A stretch of DNA of 64,000 nt from Saturnia japonica (GCA_033032175.1 CM065316.1:8960115-9024114), one strand, 5' to 3'; shown: positions 34,227 through 46,770, counted from the stretch's first letter. A program made the numbers and translations. Notes: generated from the sequence alone by a model not told the origin.

Positions 34227-35720
34227 TTTAGTGTTTGGTAGACATATTACAGTTATGGTTTTACCTGTGTATAGTGCCTTGTTGTAACTCATCCATAAAG
34301 AATATGTACAAAATATTCATTTCACATGTAAGGCCGATTAAAATGTTTTGCATACAAAGAAAGTTGTTTTAGAAAGTTCATAAAAGTTCTATTCACAAAT
34401 AAATTGAGAAGATGTCGTATTTCTATTTAATCATATTAATTTTCCAAAAATATAAGAATTCAAAATAAAATTTTATTAATGAATACGTGAATATTTACGA
34501 ATTTTAATTTAAATTTCAAAGAGATTGACATATGTCGATTACAGTCTATCGAAAGGAGTTTGTGCGTGTTCCTACAAAATAGATTTTAATCTTTGTAATT
34601 TTTTAGATTTCCTCATAATATTGATGTACGATAAAAATGACAATAACTATTTCAACAAAATATTCAAAGGTTTGCAGCAAGCATTTTGAAAAAGAATGTT
34701 TTTCTCATACGTAAAATGAGTTAAGCTGCGTTCTGGTTCTATACCTAGATTATTCATGCCAGTTTATTATTTTAAGATTAATAATGTTTATTGTAGTATA
34801 GAATGATTTTTAACAATAGCCATGGAAAATGGGTAATAATTTTAACTTTAATTTAAATTTAGTTATATTATGTGTCTTCTTACATTATTACACTTTTATA
34901 GATGTGGGCATTGCTCAATAGCATAGATTTCGTTAATACTGCAATACCCGCAGCTCCTCACGCGTTTATGATGCAATAATTTCTTCATATCTTAATTATT
35001 ATTTTAACTCATATTTCATGATTTCTAAAAAGTATTTTTGAACTTTCATATAAGCCTTTGACCAATTACATAAGGTTCCTGTGTATAAAAATGTATAAGA
35101 ATCTGTCAAGCAGTTTTCAGTGAAATCTGGGCATTGGTACGGTCAGGTATTTTTTTTTACGTATAACGGGATTTACTGAGTATACGTGGGTATTCCTTTT
35201 TATACAGGACATCTATCGAGAAGTTTGGAAAAAAAATATGTACAGTAGATAAATACTAATAAAATAAAAATATATTATAATGTAGGTCTGAAATATGAAT
35301 ACTAGAAAATAAACCAAATTAATAAACACTTTAAGATTTAATTAATGTAATGAAAGTAGGTACTACAAGTTTTAAATGATATTTTTAAATTTAAATTTTT
35401 ATCCTTCAACTGTTTTAGACAGTTTCTCCAAATATGTAGTTCTTTTTGTGTATGTAACTTTTTTCATTCCTCAATTAATAGGATACAATTCCTTTAATAA
35501 CATTTATGGAAATTAAAAAAAAATGTACGCGGGAAGTATGTCATTCAGAATCAAAATAAAAAATATCCTTATTCAATTTAGGCCCTAAGAAGGCACTTAT
35601 TAACGTCAAAACACTACTGCCGGTTCGGAAAACATCCCAAACATCGAGAAGAACCGGTAAGAAACTCGAAATGACGGACAATAACAATTGTTAATAAATA
35701 CTATTATTTAAATTAAAAAT
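34227..35720. repeat. Dispersed repeat R, copy A
   Basis: This is the same sequence as 45781-46770 plus 48170-48545, with frequent substitutions. Landmarks are AGTGTTTGG..GACATATTACAG at the start, GCAATACCCGCAGCTCCTCACGCG at 34943, and GTCAAAACACTACTGCCGGTT followed by GAGAAGAACCGGTAAGAAACTCG at 35605-35670. The autonomous Helitron is inserted near its left end. No coding sequence is recognised; the class is unknown. A mariner remnant follows directly, as in copy B. Confidence 0.75.
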
Positions 35721-35764
35721 ATACATTCTCGGGAATCGATGATTTGTTTATGGTTCCAAATTCA

Positions 35765-36590
35765 ATTTATTTTGTGCTTCTGTCGTTTAGGTTAAATACA
35801 GTGCTGTTTTTAGTTAGATAATAATCTAGTGTGTATTGCTAATTTTGTAATGTACAAAAACATCGTACAAAGAGTTTGTCTTAAATTTTGTATCGCCAAT
35901 GGTATTTCGTGTTCGGAGATACTGAAAATGTTACAGAACGGAACAGAATTGTCAGACGGTAAATAAAGTATATTGTTTCAGCGTTATGCGGCGTTTAAGA
36001 GAGCAAATTCGATGAAAAAGGCTAAATTTGTGGAAAGAAATTTTTTGACTTTTGCACCACAATAATGCGCTTTCGCACAAGGAGGTCATCACAGCGAACG
36101 AATTTATGACCAAAAATTGAACAAATAACATCGAGCAGCCACCTTATTCACCAGATATGACTCCAGCCGACTTCTTTCTTTTTCCTAAACTCAAATTACC
36201 ACTTCTTGGCGCCATTTTTCATTCGGTAGAAGACAAAGGAGAATTCGCGACGAGATCTAAACTCAATTCCAGAAAGTGTTTAAAAAGTGTTTGATGATTG
36301 GATTATTCGTTAGCCACCTTATTTCACCGGGTATGGCTCCAGCCGACTTCTTTCTTTTTCCTAAACTCAAATTACCACTTCTTGGCGCCCGTTTTCATTC
36401 GGTAGAAAACATAAAGGAGAATTCGCGACGAGATCTAAACTCAATTCCGGAAAAACTGTTTGATGATTGTATTATTCGTTGGCGTAAGAGTATCGTTTCT
36501 GAAGGAGCATACTTTGAAGGCGATAAAATGAATTTGGATGAATAACTAACATTTTGTGTATTATTGATGTTTTCCTGGTACTTTTTTTAC
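35765..36590 (+). pseudogene. Internally deleted mariner (copy A) with partial tandem duplication
   Basis: An N-terminal piece reads RVCLKFCIANGISCSE-LKMLQ and is joined directly to the C-terminal part (MRRLREQI-like, then LHHNNALSH, PPYSPDMTPADFFLFPKLK). The middle, with the first catalytic aspartate, is missing. HHNNA replaces the usual HHDNA, so the second catalytic residue is lost too. The last third is present twice: 36138-36312 and 36313-36487 are a 175-bp direct duplication starting at GCCACCTTATT. The second copy runs on as an open frame (36276-36545) to EGDKMNLDE. Copy B at 49.6 kb shares the deletion but not the duplication. Confidence 0.75.
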
Positions 36591-37150
36591 AGATTAGTAT
36601 AGATATATAATTAATTCATAACCGTTTCTGATAAATTTATTTAACTAGGAAGTATAAGCAATTCTATAATTGACAGTTTATAAGAATAGTTGATAACAAG
36701 TGTAGAAATCCTTTAAAAAAAATGTTTGTATTCATTCAAAACTGATTTCATGAAATTTTGTTCCCAAGAAGTATAAGTCATTCCACATATGATAAGCTTG
36801 TAAATCGTCAATAATAAGCGTATAATACAATTGTGAGATGAATATAATTATTGTTAAATAAATGCGTGTGGAGCCATGGGGCACCGTTGGTATTTTATAA
36901 ATTTATAGTATTATAAAAATTGCGTGTTTGTTGAACTAGGCGACGTGAATACAACGATATGTGTGTCGATATCGACATTATTAAAGCCGAGTCAGTACAT
37001 GGTGCAGCACAATTACACGCACACTATTGTATTTTGCTTTTCGGCTCGCCCAAATCTACCTATTGCCGATCTATATTATAATACTTCATCTATAACTACC
37101 TTCTATTATAGAATAATAATAGAAAAGTCGCTTGTATGATAGAGGGATTA
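36591..37150. other. Unassigned sequence with a diverged short repeat
   Basis: A motif like GAAGTATAAG.CATTC appears at about 36651 and 36768, followed by similar sequence, suggesting an old duplication of about 117 bp. A relative of the motif also occurs at 35535 in repeat R. No gene is recognised. Confidence 0.4.
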
Positions 37151-37154
37151 TATA

Positions 37155-38620
37155 AATTTTGTGTTTATATGCATACATTGCCAACAATTGGCATCAATAG
37201 ACATTAAAGGTAACCTTTTGAAGTGGTGTAAATCTTATTTATGTAATCGTAGGTCACAGGTAGTTGTTAAATGAATATATACTTCCGAGCCATTCAATAT
37301 CCATACAGGAGTTGCACAGGGTTCAAGCTTGGGCACTATACTATTTAATATTTTCATTAAAGATATGTATGTGCCTGCAATTTGAGAACACGAAGTGTTA
37401 TTTTCTTGCAGATGACCTTAAAATGCTTCGTCAGACCAACTCGCCTAGTGATGTATCGTTAGTACAAAACGATTAAAACTCGGCTTAAATGGTGTGATGC
37501 AAACGAAATGGTTTTGAATTCTGACAAGTGCTATGTAACTCATTGACCCCGTAATAAGTCATTCATTAAGCGTCAGTAGTGTCAGTACTGTATAAATTCT
37601 AAGCTATTGACAGCACTGAACAATGTCCGCGATCTCGGCATCCTTAGGGATTCAGAATTGCGTTTCAATGTGCATATCTATATAATAAATAAAATTGAAG
37701 TGTCTGTTTGTAATGTCAAAATAACAGTTTTTTTTACTAAATGCATATGAAAGTATATACGACAACTATAACAAAAAGCCCATTTTTTTATTTTTGTCTG
37801 TCTGTCTGTTTGTTCCTGGTAATCTCCGAAACGGTTGGACCGCTTTTGACGGGACTTTCACTGATAGATAGCTGATGATATAGGGAGTAACTTAGGCTAC
37901 TTTTATTTTAGAAAAAGAATTAGGGTTCCGCACAAATAAAAAAACTGGTCATGGTGAATTCATTCGGGCGCATAAATGGCTTATGTTGAGTAAACCATAG
38001 GAGATATAGCAAATTAATGGACTACATAATTATATTAATTGAAAAGACTTACAAAAAAGTCCGGGAGAGTATACATCTATCTTCTAAGGAACACCCGCAA
38101 TAAGCATTTTTGGCTTTCTATTGTTTAACAGTAAATATTTTGAGTTGACACATACAAAGATTGTACTATTTAACTCACTCGTACGTAGTCGTTTGGAATA
38201 TTGTAGTGTCGTATGGAACCCATATTATGATATATATGTAAACAAGATACAAACAGTTCAAAAGAGGTTCTTGTGGCATTTGACATAATATAATTTTCAT
38301 TTAGAAACATAACTGTTTACATACCAAGACAGACTTTAGTATTTAAATTTAAACGATCACAGAGGGTTGCTCGAGCTCATATTATTGTATAAATTGTTAA
38401 ACAGAATCTTGGATGCGCTTGAGTTACTGAGTAGAGTTAATATGGCCGTTTTTTAAAACTATCCAGAGTTTCTCGTTATAATATATTATTCGCTACTTAT
38501 CATTATAGAACAATCTTGGCGGTTTTCTCTGAGTTGAATAGAATCGTATCACGTTATTATTAATGCTGAATCTAAAAAGTCTAATCTAGATATTTTTGTG
38601 AATAGCTTTGAATAATATAA
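37155..38620 (+). pseudogene. LINE reverse transcriptase remnant, interrupted by a Helitron
   Basis: Before the insertion the frames read IKGNLLKWCKSYLCNRRSQVV, GVAQGSSLGTILFNIFIKDM and, after a shift, LADDLKMLR (active site ADD at about 37406-37414), then the palm/thumb remnant RDLGILRDSELRFNVHI, ending at 37676. After the Helitron (37677-38112) it resumes with THTKIVLFNSLVRSRLEYCS and VQKRFLWHL. This is a Jockey/CR1-type RT. Several stops and frameshifts; no endonuclease was found. Confidence 0.65.
37677..38112 (+). mobile_element. Non-autonomous Helitron (plus), 3'-truncated
   Basis: It begins TCTATATAATAAATAAAATTG preceded by A and matches the complete element at 17537-18072 in the opposite orientation, including GAAGTGTCTGTTTGTAATGT, the (CTGT)n tract and CATCTATCTTCTAAGGAACA. 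Similarity stops at about 38112, before the hairpin and CTAG. It sits inside the LINE remnant. Confidence 0.75.
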
Positions 38621-39293
38621 ATCCATTTATCTCGGTAGAACATATTGATATTTTAATTTAGTCCATTAAAAAGTTACATTTGGGGTTGCGCTTTTTAGAG
38701 GACGCAATTTTATTTTTTTATGTGTAGGGGGGGTCAGTGTAAAGCTAAAACCAAGTTTGTGCAGTCGCAACCCTTGTCCCACGGCCGCCATCTTGAAAAT
38801 AGGGGTTGAAATGGTTTTTACGATATATCTCTTAAACTATTTATCTGATAAAAAAAATTTGTTAACCTTTTTTGTTGCAAATTAAATTCTCTAAAACTTT
38901 CATCCAGTAACTTTTTGTCGTAGAACTATAAATAAAAAAGTTAAAAGCGAAAATGTTCAGAAATTCGAGAAAAAAATTTTTTTTTTGATATAACTTTTTT
39001 TTAAATCAGTTTACGAAAAAATGATGTCAGACCATTTTTGTAGATCGTTTTTTGAGGAACAACTTTTATATGTAACAGTTTTTCATTAAGTCAATAGTTA
39101 AGGTTTTACAGCGCTCCGAAGTGAGTACTATTTTTCAGTACTCTCAACTATATATACATATTATACGTGTGTACCTACTAATAATGTGTCATCAGTTTTT
39201 TTTTTATAATTTTCTTATTATAATTTTTTTAATTATTATTAATAATCGGTTTCGGTAGATCGGACTGTGAAATAATCACTTATGGGTTAGCTC
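38621..39293. other. Unassigned sequence
   Basis: No gene is recognised. A GC-richer patch at about 38725-38815 (GGGGGGGTCAGTG..CCACGGCCGCCATCTTG) looks like repeat-derived sequence, but the family is not known to me. Confidence 0.35.
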
Positions 39294-39301
39294 GCGCCAG
39301 T

Positions 39302-40823
39302 GAGGGATGTCGGAAGTGAAAAAATATAATCGATATTTATTAAAATATCTATATCGACGTCGATATATCGGTAATATTTAAAAAAAAATTGCCTTATTAA
39401 AATAATCATGTATTTAGTTCAACCTAGTTCAATAATATCAATAGTAATTTTTATAAAAAATGTACATTATTTTAATTTGCAAAAACCACAATAATAATGG
39501 AGGAATTTTTTATCATTATTCCCTTTTTAGGCAAAATTACAAAAATATCGAAAACTAAAAAGCTATCTTCTAACTAATATTTTTAAGACCTTTAATCAGG
39601 CAAACCAGTATTTGCCAGCTGTCAGCTGGCTCCTATTGTTAGGAACCGTCAGATTAACGGTAAAAGCCATTACAAGCCATTGAAGCCATACAGAGGAAGC
39701 CGTAGGTGTCAAGTGTTAAAGTGCCAGATTCGAAAGAACTGGGGTAAAATGTCTCGTATATATCCAGAAGATTGAGATTGAGGTTATTTAGGTACCGTGA
39801 TCACTCGCAATCGCAAACACAATACTTAACACATTTTTTTTTAAATGACTCTTCTTGTGTCGTTTTGAGAACGCGATTGATTCTGCCAATGTCAAGTGAT
39901 TAAAGAACCACGTTCTGTGGTAAATTTGGCCGGTGATTTAAGTAGGGTCTCTTTAATTGGAGTTTTTTTTTATTTGTCATTAGACACACCGCCTATACCA
40001 AAAATAAACGTGCATATAGACAATACAACATTAGAAGGGATTTTTAACACAAAGTACCTTCAAATGGAATGTAAGTGTCGGATGACTACTGCACACACAC
40101 ATATATACGCAACGCAAAGAAAACATTTGCGCGCACGAGGGTAAAATTTTTACGGATGCAACGCGTCACGAAGACGCGTCACGAAAATGTGAAATGTTTT
40201 TTAGAGAGAGGGAGAGAGCGATTGTGACCGATTGAGAGAGAGTGAGAAAGGGCGAAGTAGCATGAAGCACGTAGCCATGGAGACAATGTGTAAACAGTGA
40301 GTTACATTTATAAATAAACATTTTGTGATAAATTTGTAAATCGTCCTATACTAAGCAAGTTATTCAGAGTAAGTAATATATTTGTTATCTTTTTGTTAAT
40401 TTAGAATTTTTTATGTTAATTCGTTTGAAGGTTAGGAAATTTTAATATTTACAAATAACATGTGGCATTTTAATTTGCCACTCGTCATTTAAGACTTTAA
40501 TATACTTAATATTTTAATGACAATTAAATTCATTAAATTCCTAACATATCTCCCTTTTCCCTCCTTCTAAGTCTCGGAAATTAAAGCTTTAGATTAGTAT
40601 AAATATAAACGAGATTTAAAAATTAGTTTGCTAATGAAGTTTCACTTCTGACCTGTGACCTGTACTTTGTATACACGCACTTTTTTTCCGATCGTTTGTA
40701 CTTTTTACGTTTTTGGATTCTAGCGACTTTAGTTACACAAATTAAAAAAATATATCGTTTTTGATACAATTTTCGATATCGGAATTTTTGTATCGATATA
40801 TCGATACTTTTACAACAAGCCTA
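39302..40823. mobile_element. Non-autonomous hAT-like element with 8-bp target duplication
   Basis: GCGCCAGT occurs exactly at both flanks (39294-39301 and 40824-40831). The ends are imperfect inverted repeats: GAGGGATGTCGGAAGTG on the left and, as complement, TAGGCTTGTTGTAAAAG on the right. Both are followed by TATCGAT-rich sequence (39314-39362 and 40756-40806). An 8-bp duplication and an AGGG.TGT-type terminus suit the hAT superfamily. The 1522-bp interior has a GA-rich tract at 40203-40252 but no transposase; the 82-codon frame at 39896-40144 has no motif. Confidence 0.65.
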
Positions 40824-40831
40824 GCGCCAGT

Positions 40832-41254
40832 ACGCTGCGACACTAATAACCGGAACGATTACATAGAATTGTATGTATGTAGAAAGTGTTAATTCATTTT
40901 TTAAATTAATGAATTCTAAAATAATAATTTTATTCTTATAACATTTATATTTATTCAATACTTCTAAAAATTCTTTTAAATGGTATGATTTATAAGAAAC
41001 GAATAGATTTATTTTATACTAGGAGTCGGTAATATATCTTTTGCAGCGTATCAAATCGAATCTATGTACCTATTGATGTTTGATATCAGATTTCGAAACT
41101 AAATCAAATGAACCGGTACATAAATAATCATTGTACCTGTGTATACGATTCATATCACCCACTCCTAGTATATACAAATATTATTAAATATTAATTATGT
41201 AATCAACAGAAATCATACTAATAAATTATACAATAATAAAACCAATTACCTACA
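40832..41254. other. Unassigned sequence
   Basis: AT-rich; nothing recognised. Confidence 0.4.
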
Positions 41255-41480
41255 GATTTTTCATCGGTACACAGAACTCATAATCACATTTATTTATCAA
41301 CAAGGAAATCAATCCCACATAGGAATTGTGTTTAATGCATCGTTCTTCGGATTAAACTTATTTTAGCGTACGCCTCGGCGTCCCAAACAACCACGACATT
41401 CAGAGTCAAACAAAAACAAAAAGCAGTCCCCTCCACGCAGCGTTCACGCAGTGCCATCTCCATCCCTCATATTGACGTTT
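41255..41480 (+). repeat. Inverted-repeat complex, arm 1
   Basis: The interval 41256-41333 (AACTCATAATCACATTTA..AACAAGGAAATCAATCC) is the reverse complement of 42965-43045. The interval 41335-41480 (TTTAATGCATCGTTC..CGCCTCGGCGTCCCAAACAAC..CCATCTCCATCCCTCAT) is the reverse complement of 44360-44485. The segment thus joins sequences that are separate in the other two arms. Confidence 0.7.
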
Positions 41481-42289
41481 CGTGTCTCGAAAACCACATG
41501 TTAGGTTATTTTGTCTTCGTATAAATTGTATAAAAGTGTATATTAAATTTACTAGTAAAGAAAGATGTTAATAGTAACGAAGAAGAATATTGATAATAAT
41601 GAAGAGAAGTCAAGGAGCCACTAAATTATGAAGTTAAATGAAAATACTATGGAAAGTACTTTAAAAGCTTTTTTTGTAGTATTTGAGTCACCTGAAAGGC
41701 TCTTATATTGACTGGCTAAGATTGTGTACAATCCGTGAGGTTGCTTTTTCCAATTCGTAGTAAAAAAGGCGCAAGTACTGACGCTCACGTTAGAGAGTAT
41801 AGTCTGTATACTGACTGACATGTTGACGCTGAGACAAATCAGTGCAATATCACTATCACAGTATAGTGATAAGCTATAGCTGCGTTTGAAACCTAGGCTG
41901 AAGTAAATATTTTTTAATAATGAAAAATGTATACACAAAGAAACATATATAAATAAATAAATAGAGTTAAGACTTCTTTGGAAAGTTACTGTGTTATCGG
42001 CACATGTACAAGAGAAATACTAGAAAGATGCTGGTTACACCTTCGCTAGACAAACCATCTATTGTTACCTTAAAAATATTTTAACAAACAGTTAATTATA
42101 TTTTTTTTCTTTGTAGAATAGGTAACACATATAGTTCAGTCTGGTGGAACAATAAGCCATAGAATCGAATACTTTTTAAGTCAGTAAGGATCAATGTCTA
42201 TTGAAAAGTCAAGGATCTAGTTTAAATTTATCAAAAATGAGCTAAAAATCTTAGAGACCATGTCAGCAGTATCCTCTACCTCTAGCCAG
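41481..42289. other. Unassigned sequence
   Basis: Nothing is recognised. A short dyad (GTATAGTGATAAGC / CACTATCACAGTATAGTG) lies near 41848-41875. Confidence 0.35.
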
Positions 42290-43045
42290 TGATTATATTA
42301 GGTAAACTAAGGTAAAGGTTGTTGAATATAATAAATACTTGGAAGCCTAACTAAGATATTAGCCAATCTTATTGATTTCTATACCGAGATTAAGAGGCTA
42401 CAGTTCAGAGGGCATTAATCCTGTGCGTATTAAGTACTGATTTAATAACTCCTTCCTAATGGTTCTCAGACTATTAAATAATAGAGTTTTTAAGGTGAAA
42501 TGGAATTTAATATTAAAGATTTTTTCTTTGTTTTGTATATTTCAAATATGCTCTAGTAGTTTTTTATTTTTGAATTAAAAATAAACTTAGTAATTCAGTA
42601 AGACCTTAAGATTGATAATATGATTATTGATTACAACCATAATGTTCTAATTGTGAAACACCTTAAAGATAGGTAAGCAACAAGAACTTCAAGAAAAATA
42701 TTTATTTATAGACTAGCTGTGCCCCTCGGTTTCACCCGCATTACATTTAGAAGAAATCACTGATAAATGATTTATAATACTTCAGTATAGACAATATCTG
42801 GTCACATCGCGGCATCGCACGGCTCGTTCGTGCCGCTGACTAAAAAAAAAGAAGGTATCAAATTATATACATCAATGGTTATATGTATTATAACTTCTAA
42901 CTTAGTATCAAACAATCCTTGTAGCAAAATTAAATATGTAGTAAGTTTTACTATTGAACCAAGAGGTCGATTCGATTCCTATGTGGGATTGATTTCCTTG
43001 TTGATAAAAGTGATTATCAGTTCTGTTTCCGATGAAAAATATAAT
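42290..43045 (+). repeat. Inverted-repeat complex, arm 2
   Basis: The interval 42290-42700 is the reverse complement of 44660-45090; shared landmarks are TATATTTCAAATATGCTCTAG, GTAATTCAGTAAGACCTTAAG and ACACCTTAAA..TAGGTAA. The interval 42945-42975 (TTGAACCAAGAGGTCGATTCGAT) pairs with 44530-44562. A Helitron 3' end sits between these blocks at 42713 and is absent from the opposite arm. Confidence 0.7.
42713..42830 (-). mobile_element. Helitron 3' end fragment (minus)
   Basis: On the minus strand GCGGGTGAAACCGAGGGGCACAGCTAG, followed by T, is a Helitron terminus of the same type as at 62373. The 5' limit was not found; the length is estimated from where arm 2 of the inverted repeat is interrupted. 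Confidence 0.55.
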
Positions 43046-44214
43046 AAAATATACTAAAAATAAAAATATTATATTATTATTAAATATAATATAAGAGCAT
43101 CAGCTGTTGGGTAGTATAACACACAAGCCATGATTGACAAATGACAGTTCATGAGATTGTCATCTTATATTATTATACATTTATATTTCTATCATAGAAA
43201 GCGATTGGAATGGGTAAATGTGTAATTATAATAATAGATACAGTATAATTTGGAAGGGGGGGCGGGGGGGCTAGTAAGTTGTGGTCAATAGATTAGTGAG
43301 GTTTCGATTGAGATTATAGTAAATCTCTAAAATATATGTGACTTCTTTATTAATTAATATGTATATATTGTTCTTAAATATATAATGACTGGGTGACCGG
43401 GCTGTGCTCAGTGTTTTTACAAAGGATAAATACGCATATCTGGGTAAACTTGGAGTGTAAGGCATTGTCTGAGGGCTGAGTTTTCAGCTGGGTCATTGGA
43501 GCAGTTTCCCGGGGACTAATTTTATATTTATATTTGGGTATATATATCATGTATATAGACAGAAAGTGCTCACTTAATAGTAATGATTAGATAAGGTGCT
43601 TTGAGTTTTCTTTTGTTATAAACACATACACGACACCAACCATGATTACATTATCAACAAAAATTCTGCTGATTTGTATTAATAAAGGGGTATAATGGAT
43701 AACATATCATTTATTTAATTTTTTCCCCACAGTACACTACACAGTAGGTGTAAGGGTAAATCAATGACCACAGGTTTAAATGGTTTGGTTTTTTTTTCTT
43801 TTCATAACAATTATGAAAAATAATTTTGTTATGGACTAAGAAACATTATGAAATGCTAGTCTGGCAAATGAAAGTAGATTGAAAAAGTGCGGCAAATTAA
43901 AAAAAATATCAGTATAGCAACCCCAAAATTAGTATGACATACCTGGAATAACCTAATTTGATACTTTATAATATGTAATAATTTGTTTTTGGTGAAAATA
44001 CTGAGGTAGTAGCAGCTACTAACCTACCTAGGTAACCTCTTATAAAAGGAACTTACCACTAAGTTTTTGATAATTACGATTGCTAAAAATTCAAGTTCCC
44101 AGAAGGATTCGGAGGAGGCCTTTGCCCAGCAGTGGTTTAGGTTAGGCTATGTTAAAAATACTATATATACTTATTTATTGGTTATTATTTCCTGTTTGGA
44201 TATTACTCTAAACA
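43046..44214. other. Unassigned spacer between the inverted arms
   Basis: AT-rich with an 8-G/C tract (GGGGGGGCGGGGGGG) at 43255-43269. No gene is recognised. Confidence 0.35.
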
Positions 44215-45090
44215 TCTACAATAAGTTTAATCCGAACAACGATGCATTAAACACAATTGATAATCAAACGCACTTACCTTGTACGTGATCCTATCCTGAC
44301 CCAATATAAATCTTATAAGAAAGATTTCCCTGATAATGTGAAATAATAACACTCTAAACTTAATGAGGGATGGAGATGGCGCTGCGTGGGGGCCTGCGTT
44401 TTGTTTTTGTTTGGCTCTGAATTTCGTGGTTGTTTGGGACGCCGAGGCGTACTCTACAATAAGTTTAATCCTCGAACGATGCATATCACACAATTATAAT
44501 AGAAGTTCACGTACAAGGTAAGATCGTTTGATTATCAATCGAATAGACCTCTTGGTTCAACAGAAGTTTTTTTTGCAGTCTGGTATATACCCTTTTTCCA
44601 ACAAAACACATACTTGTGCATCTAGATATAATTAAAATCCAAGTAATTTTGAAAATTGATATGTGCAAAAAAAACTTTTCTTGAAGTTTTTGTTGGTTAC
44701 CTATTTTAAGGTGTTTCACAATTTAGACCATTATTATTGTTAAAAAAAATATATAATCTTTTAATGCATCAATCTTAAGGTCTTACTGAATTAGCAAGTT
44801 TATATTTAAATCAAAAAATAAAAAAACATCTAGAGCATATTTGAAATATACAAAACAAAGAAAAATCTTTGATATTATATTTCATTTAACCTTAAAAAAT
44901 TCAATTATCTACAGTCTGAGAAGCATTAGGAAGGAGTAACTAAATGAGGACATAATTGCACACAGTATTGATTATGTTCTCTGATATGTAGCCTCTTAAT
45001 CTCAGAATAGAACGATTGTAATCAATAAAACTGGTTAGTATTTTAATTTCTACTTCTAAATATTTCCTTCCAACCACCTTTACCTTAGTT
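44215..45090 (-). repeat. Inverted-repeat complex, arm 3
   Basis: This arm matches arm 2 (44660-45090) and arm 1 (44360-44485) in inverted sense. It also contains the motif CAATAAGTTTAATCC..GAACGATGCAT twice in direct orientation (44218 and 44456), while the neighbouring motif ACTTACCTTGTACGTGA (44270) appears inverted at 44510-44525. The arrangement requires several duplications and inversions. Confidence 0.65.
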
Positions 45091-45224
45091 TAAATAATAC
45101 AATGCATTAATATATTTTAATTATTATTAATATATTTGGCAATGGTTATCAATACCGGTATTGAAACCAAATATCGGCTAGATAGCCGTTGCCAGAAATA
45201 GCTGATAACGCCCATGGCTATAGC

Positions 45225-45600
45225 AATTGCTTATTCTAATACAGCGAAAAATCTAGAAGTGATTTTATCAAAAATCTGTCTTGGAAAAATCACGTCAGTG
45301 AAGTTACTACAAAAATGTTCGCTTCTTTGAGCTCTTTAAGAACAATGCGTACCTAATCTCTTACCACACTCAACTAAAATGATACTTACTGGGTCAAAAC
45401 TTCTACCTATCCTTGATTATGCGGACTTCTGTTATCTTGATGCTACTGAAGAATTGGTTAATAAATTAGAGAGGCTACAGAATGTCTGTATCCGTTTTAT
45501 CTATAGGCTAAAAAATACGATCATATAACGGAATATTGTTCAAAACTCCGATGGGTTCCAATTCGGCTTCGTCGAAGTAGTCACATCCTATAGATGGATG
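45225..45600 (+). pseudogene. LINE reverse transcriptase C-terminal fragment
   Basis: The readable part (about 45410-45590) is LDYADFCYLDATEELVNKLE, then RLQNVCIRFIYRLKKYDHIT, then a WVPIRLRR stretch, then a stop. This is the region after the thumb in Jockey/CR1-type LINE proteins. Upstream, ITSVKLLQKC and similar pieces are in shifted frames. It lies just before repeat R copy B. Confidence 0.6.
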
Positions 45601-45780
45601 TAGTATAATATAGATTGACTATACGACAGAGAAAATAGTATAGGCATAGTAAGGCATATTATGTCAGACTGAGATAGAGACACATCACATGTTTCTAAAA
45701 GCCAAGGCCCCGCTTGGCTCTTTGTTAATCGAGACGAAAATAAATATCGCTTATTTTCGTAAAATGTAAGGTTTTACAAT

Positions 45781-46770
45781 ATAATTTAGTGTTTGGTTGA
45801 CGTATTACAGTTATGGGTTACCTTTGCAGTTAAGGCCGATTAAAATGTTTTTCTCACAAACTAAATGGTTTTAGAAAGTTCATAAAAGTTATATTCATAA
45901 ATAAATTGAGAAAATATCGTATTTAATCATATTAATTCTTCGAAAATATAAGAATTCAAAATAAAAATTTATCAAATAAATGAATATTTGCGAATTTTAA
46001 TCTAAATTTGAAAGATATAGACTTATGTCGATTACAGTCTATCGGAAGGAGTTTGTGCACTACAAAATAGTTTTTAATCTTTGTCATTTTTTAGATTTCC
46101 TCAAAATATTGATGTACGACAAAAATGGCTAACAATATATTACAATAACTATTTAAACAAAATATTCAAAGGTTTGCAGCAATCATTTGAAAAATAATGT
46201 TTTTCTCATACGTAATTGAGTGAAGCTGCGTTCTGGTTCTATACCTATATTACTCATACCAGATTGTTATTTTATGATTAATAATGTTTATTGTAGTATA
46301 GAATGATTTTTAACAATAACGATGCAAAATGGGTAATAATTTTAACTTTTTTTTAAATTTAGTTATATGTGTCGTACGTTATTGCATTATTACACTTTCA
46401 TCGATGTGGGCATCGCTCAAAAGCATACATTTCGTTAATATTTGCAATACCCGCAGCTCCTGACGCGTTTATTATGCAATAATTTCTTCATGTCATAATT
46501 ATTAGTTTTACTCATATTTCATGATTTCTAAAAGTATTATTTAAAAATCATATAGTCTATCGATTGACCAATGACATAAGCTTCTCGTGTACAAAATTGT
46601 ATAAAAATCTGTCAAAAAGTTTAAGTGAAATCCGGACATACAGTCAGGCAAATTTTTTCTACTATTTTTACGAATACATGATTTCCTGAGTATACGTGGG
46701 TATTCCTTTATATAGTACATCTAACGAGAAGTTTGGAAAAATAATCATGTACAGTATATACAATATGTAT
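45781..46770. repeat. Dispersed repeat R, copy B (first part)
   Basis: This matches 34227-35230 in the same orientation. The bases just left of it (45769-45785) supply the unoccupied target for the 26-34 kb Helitron. The copy breaks near 46770 and resumes at about 48170. Confidence 0.75.
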
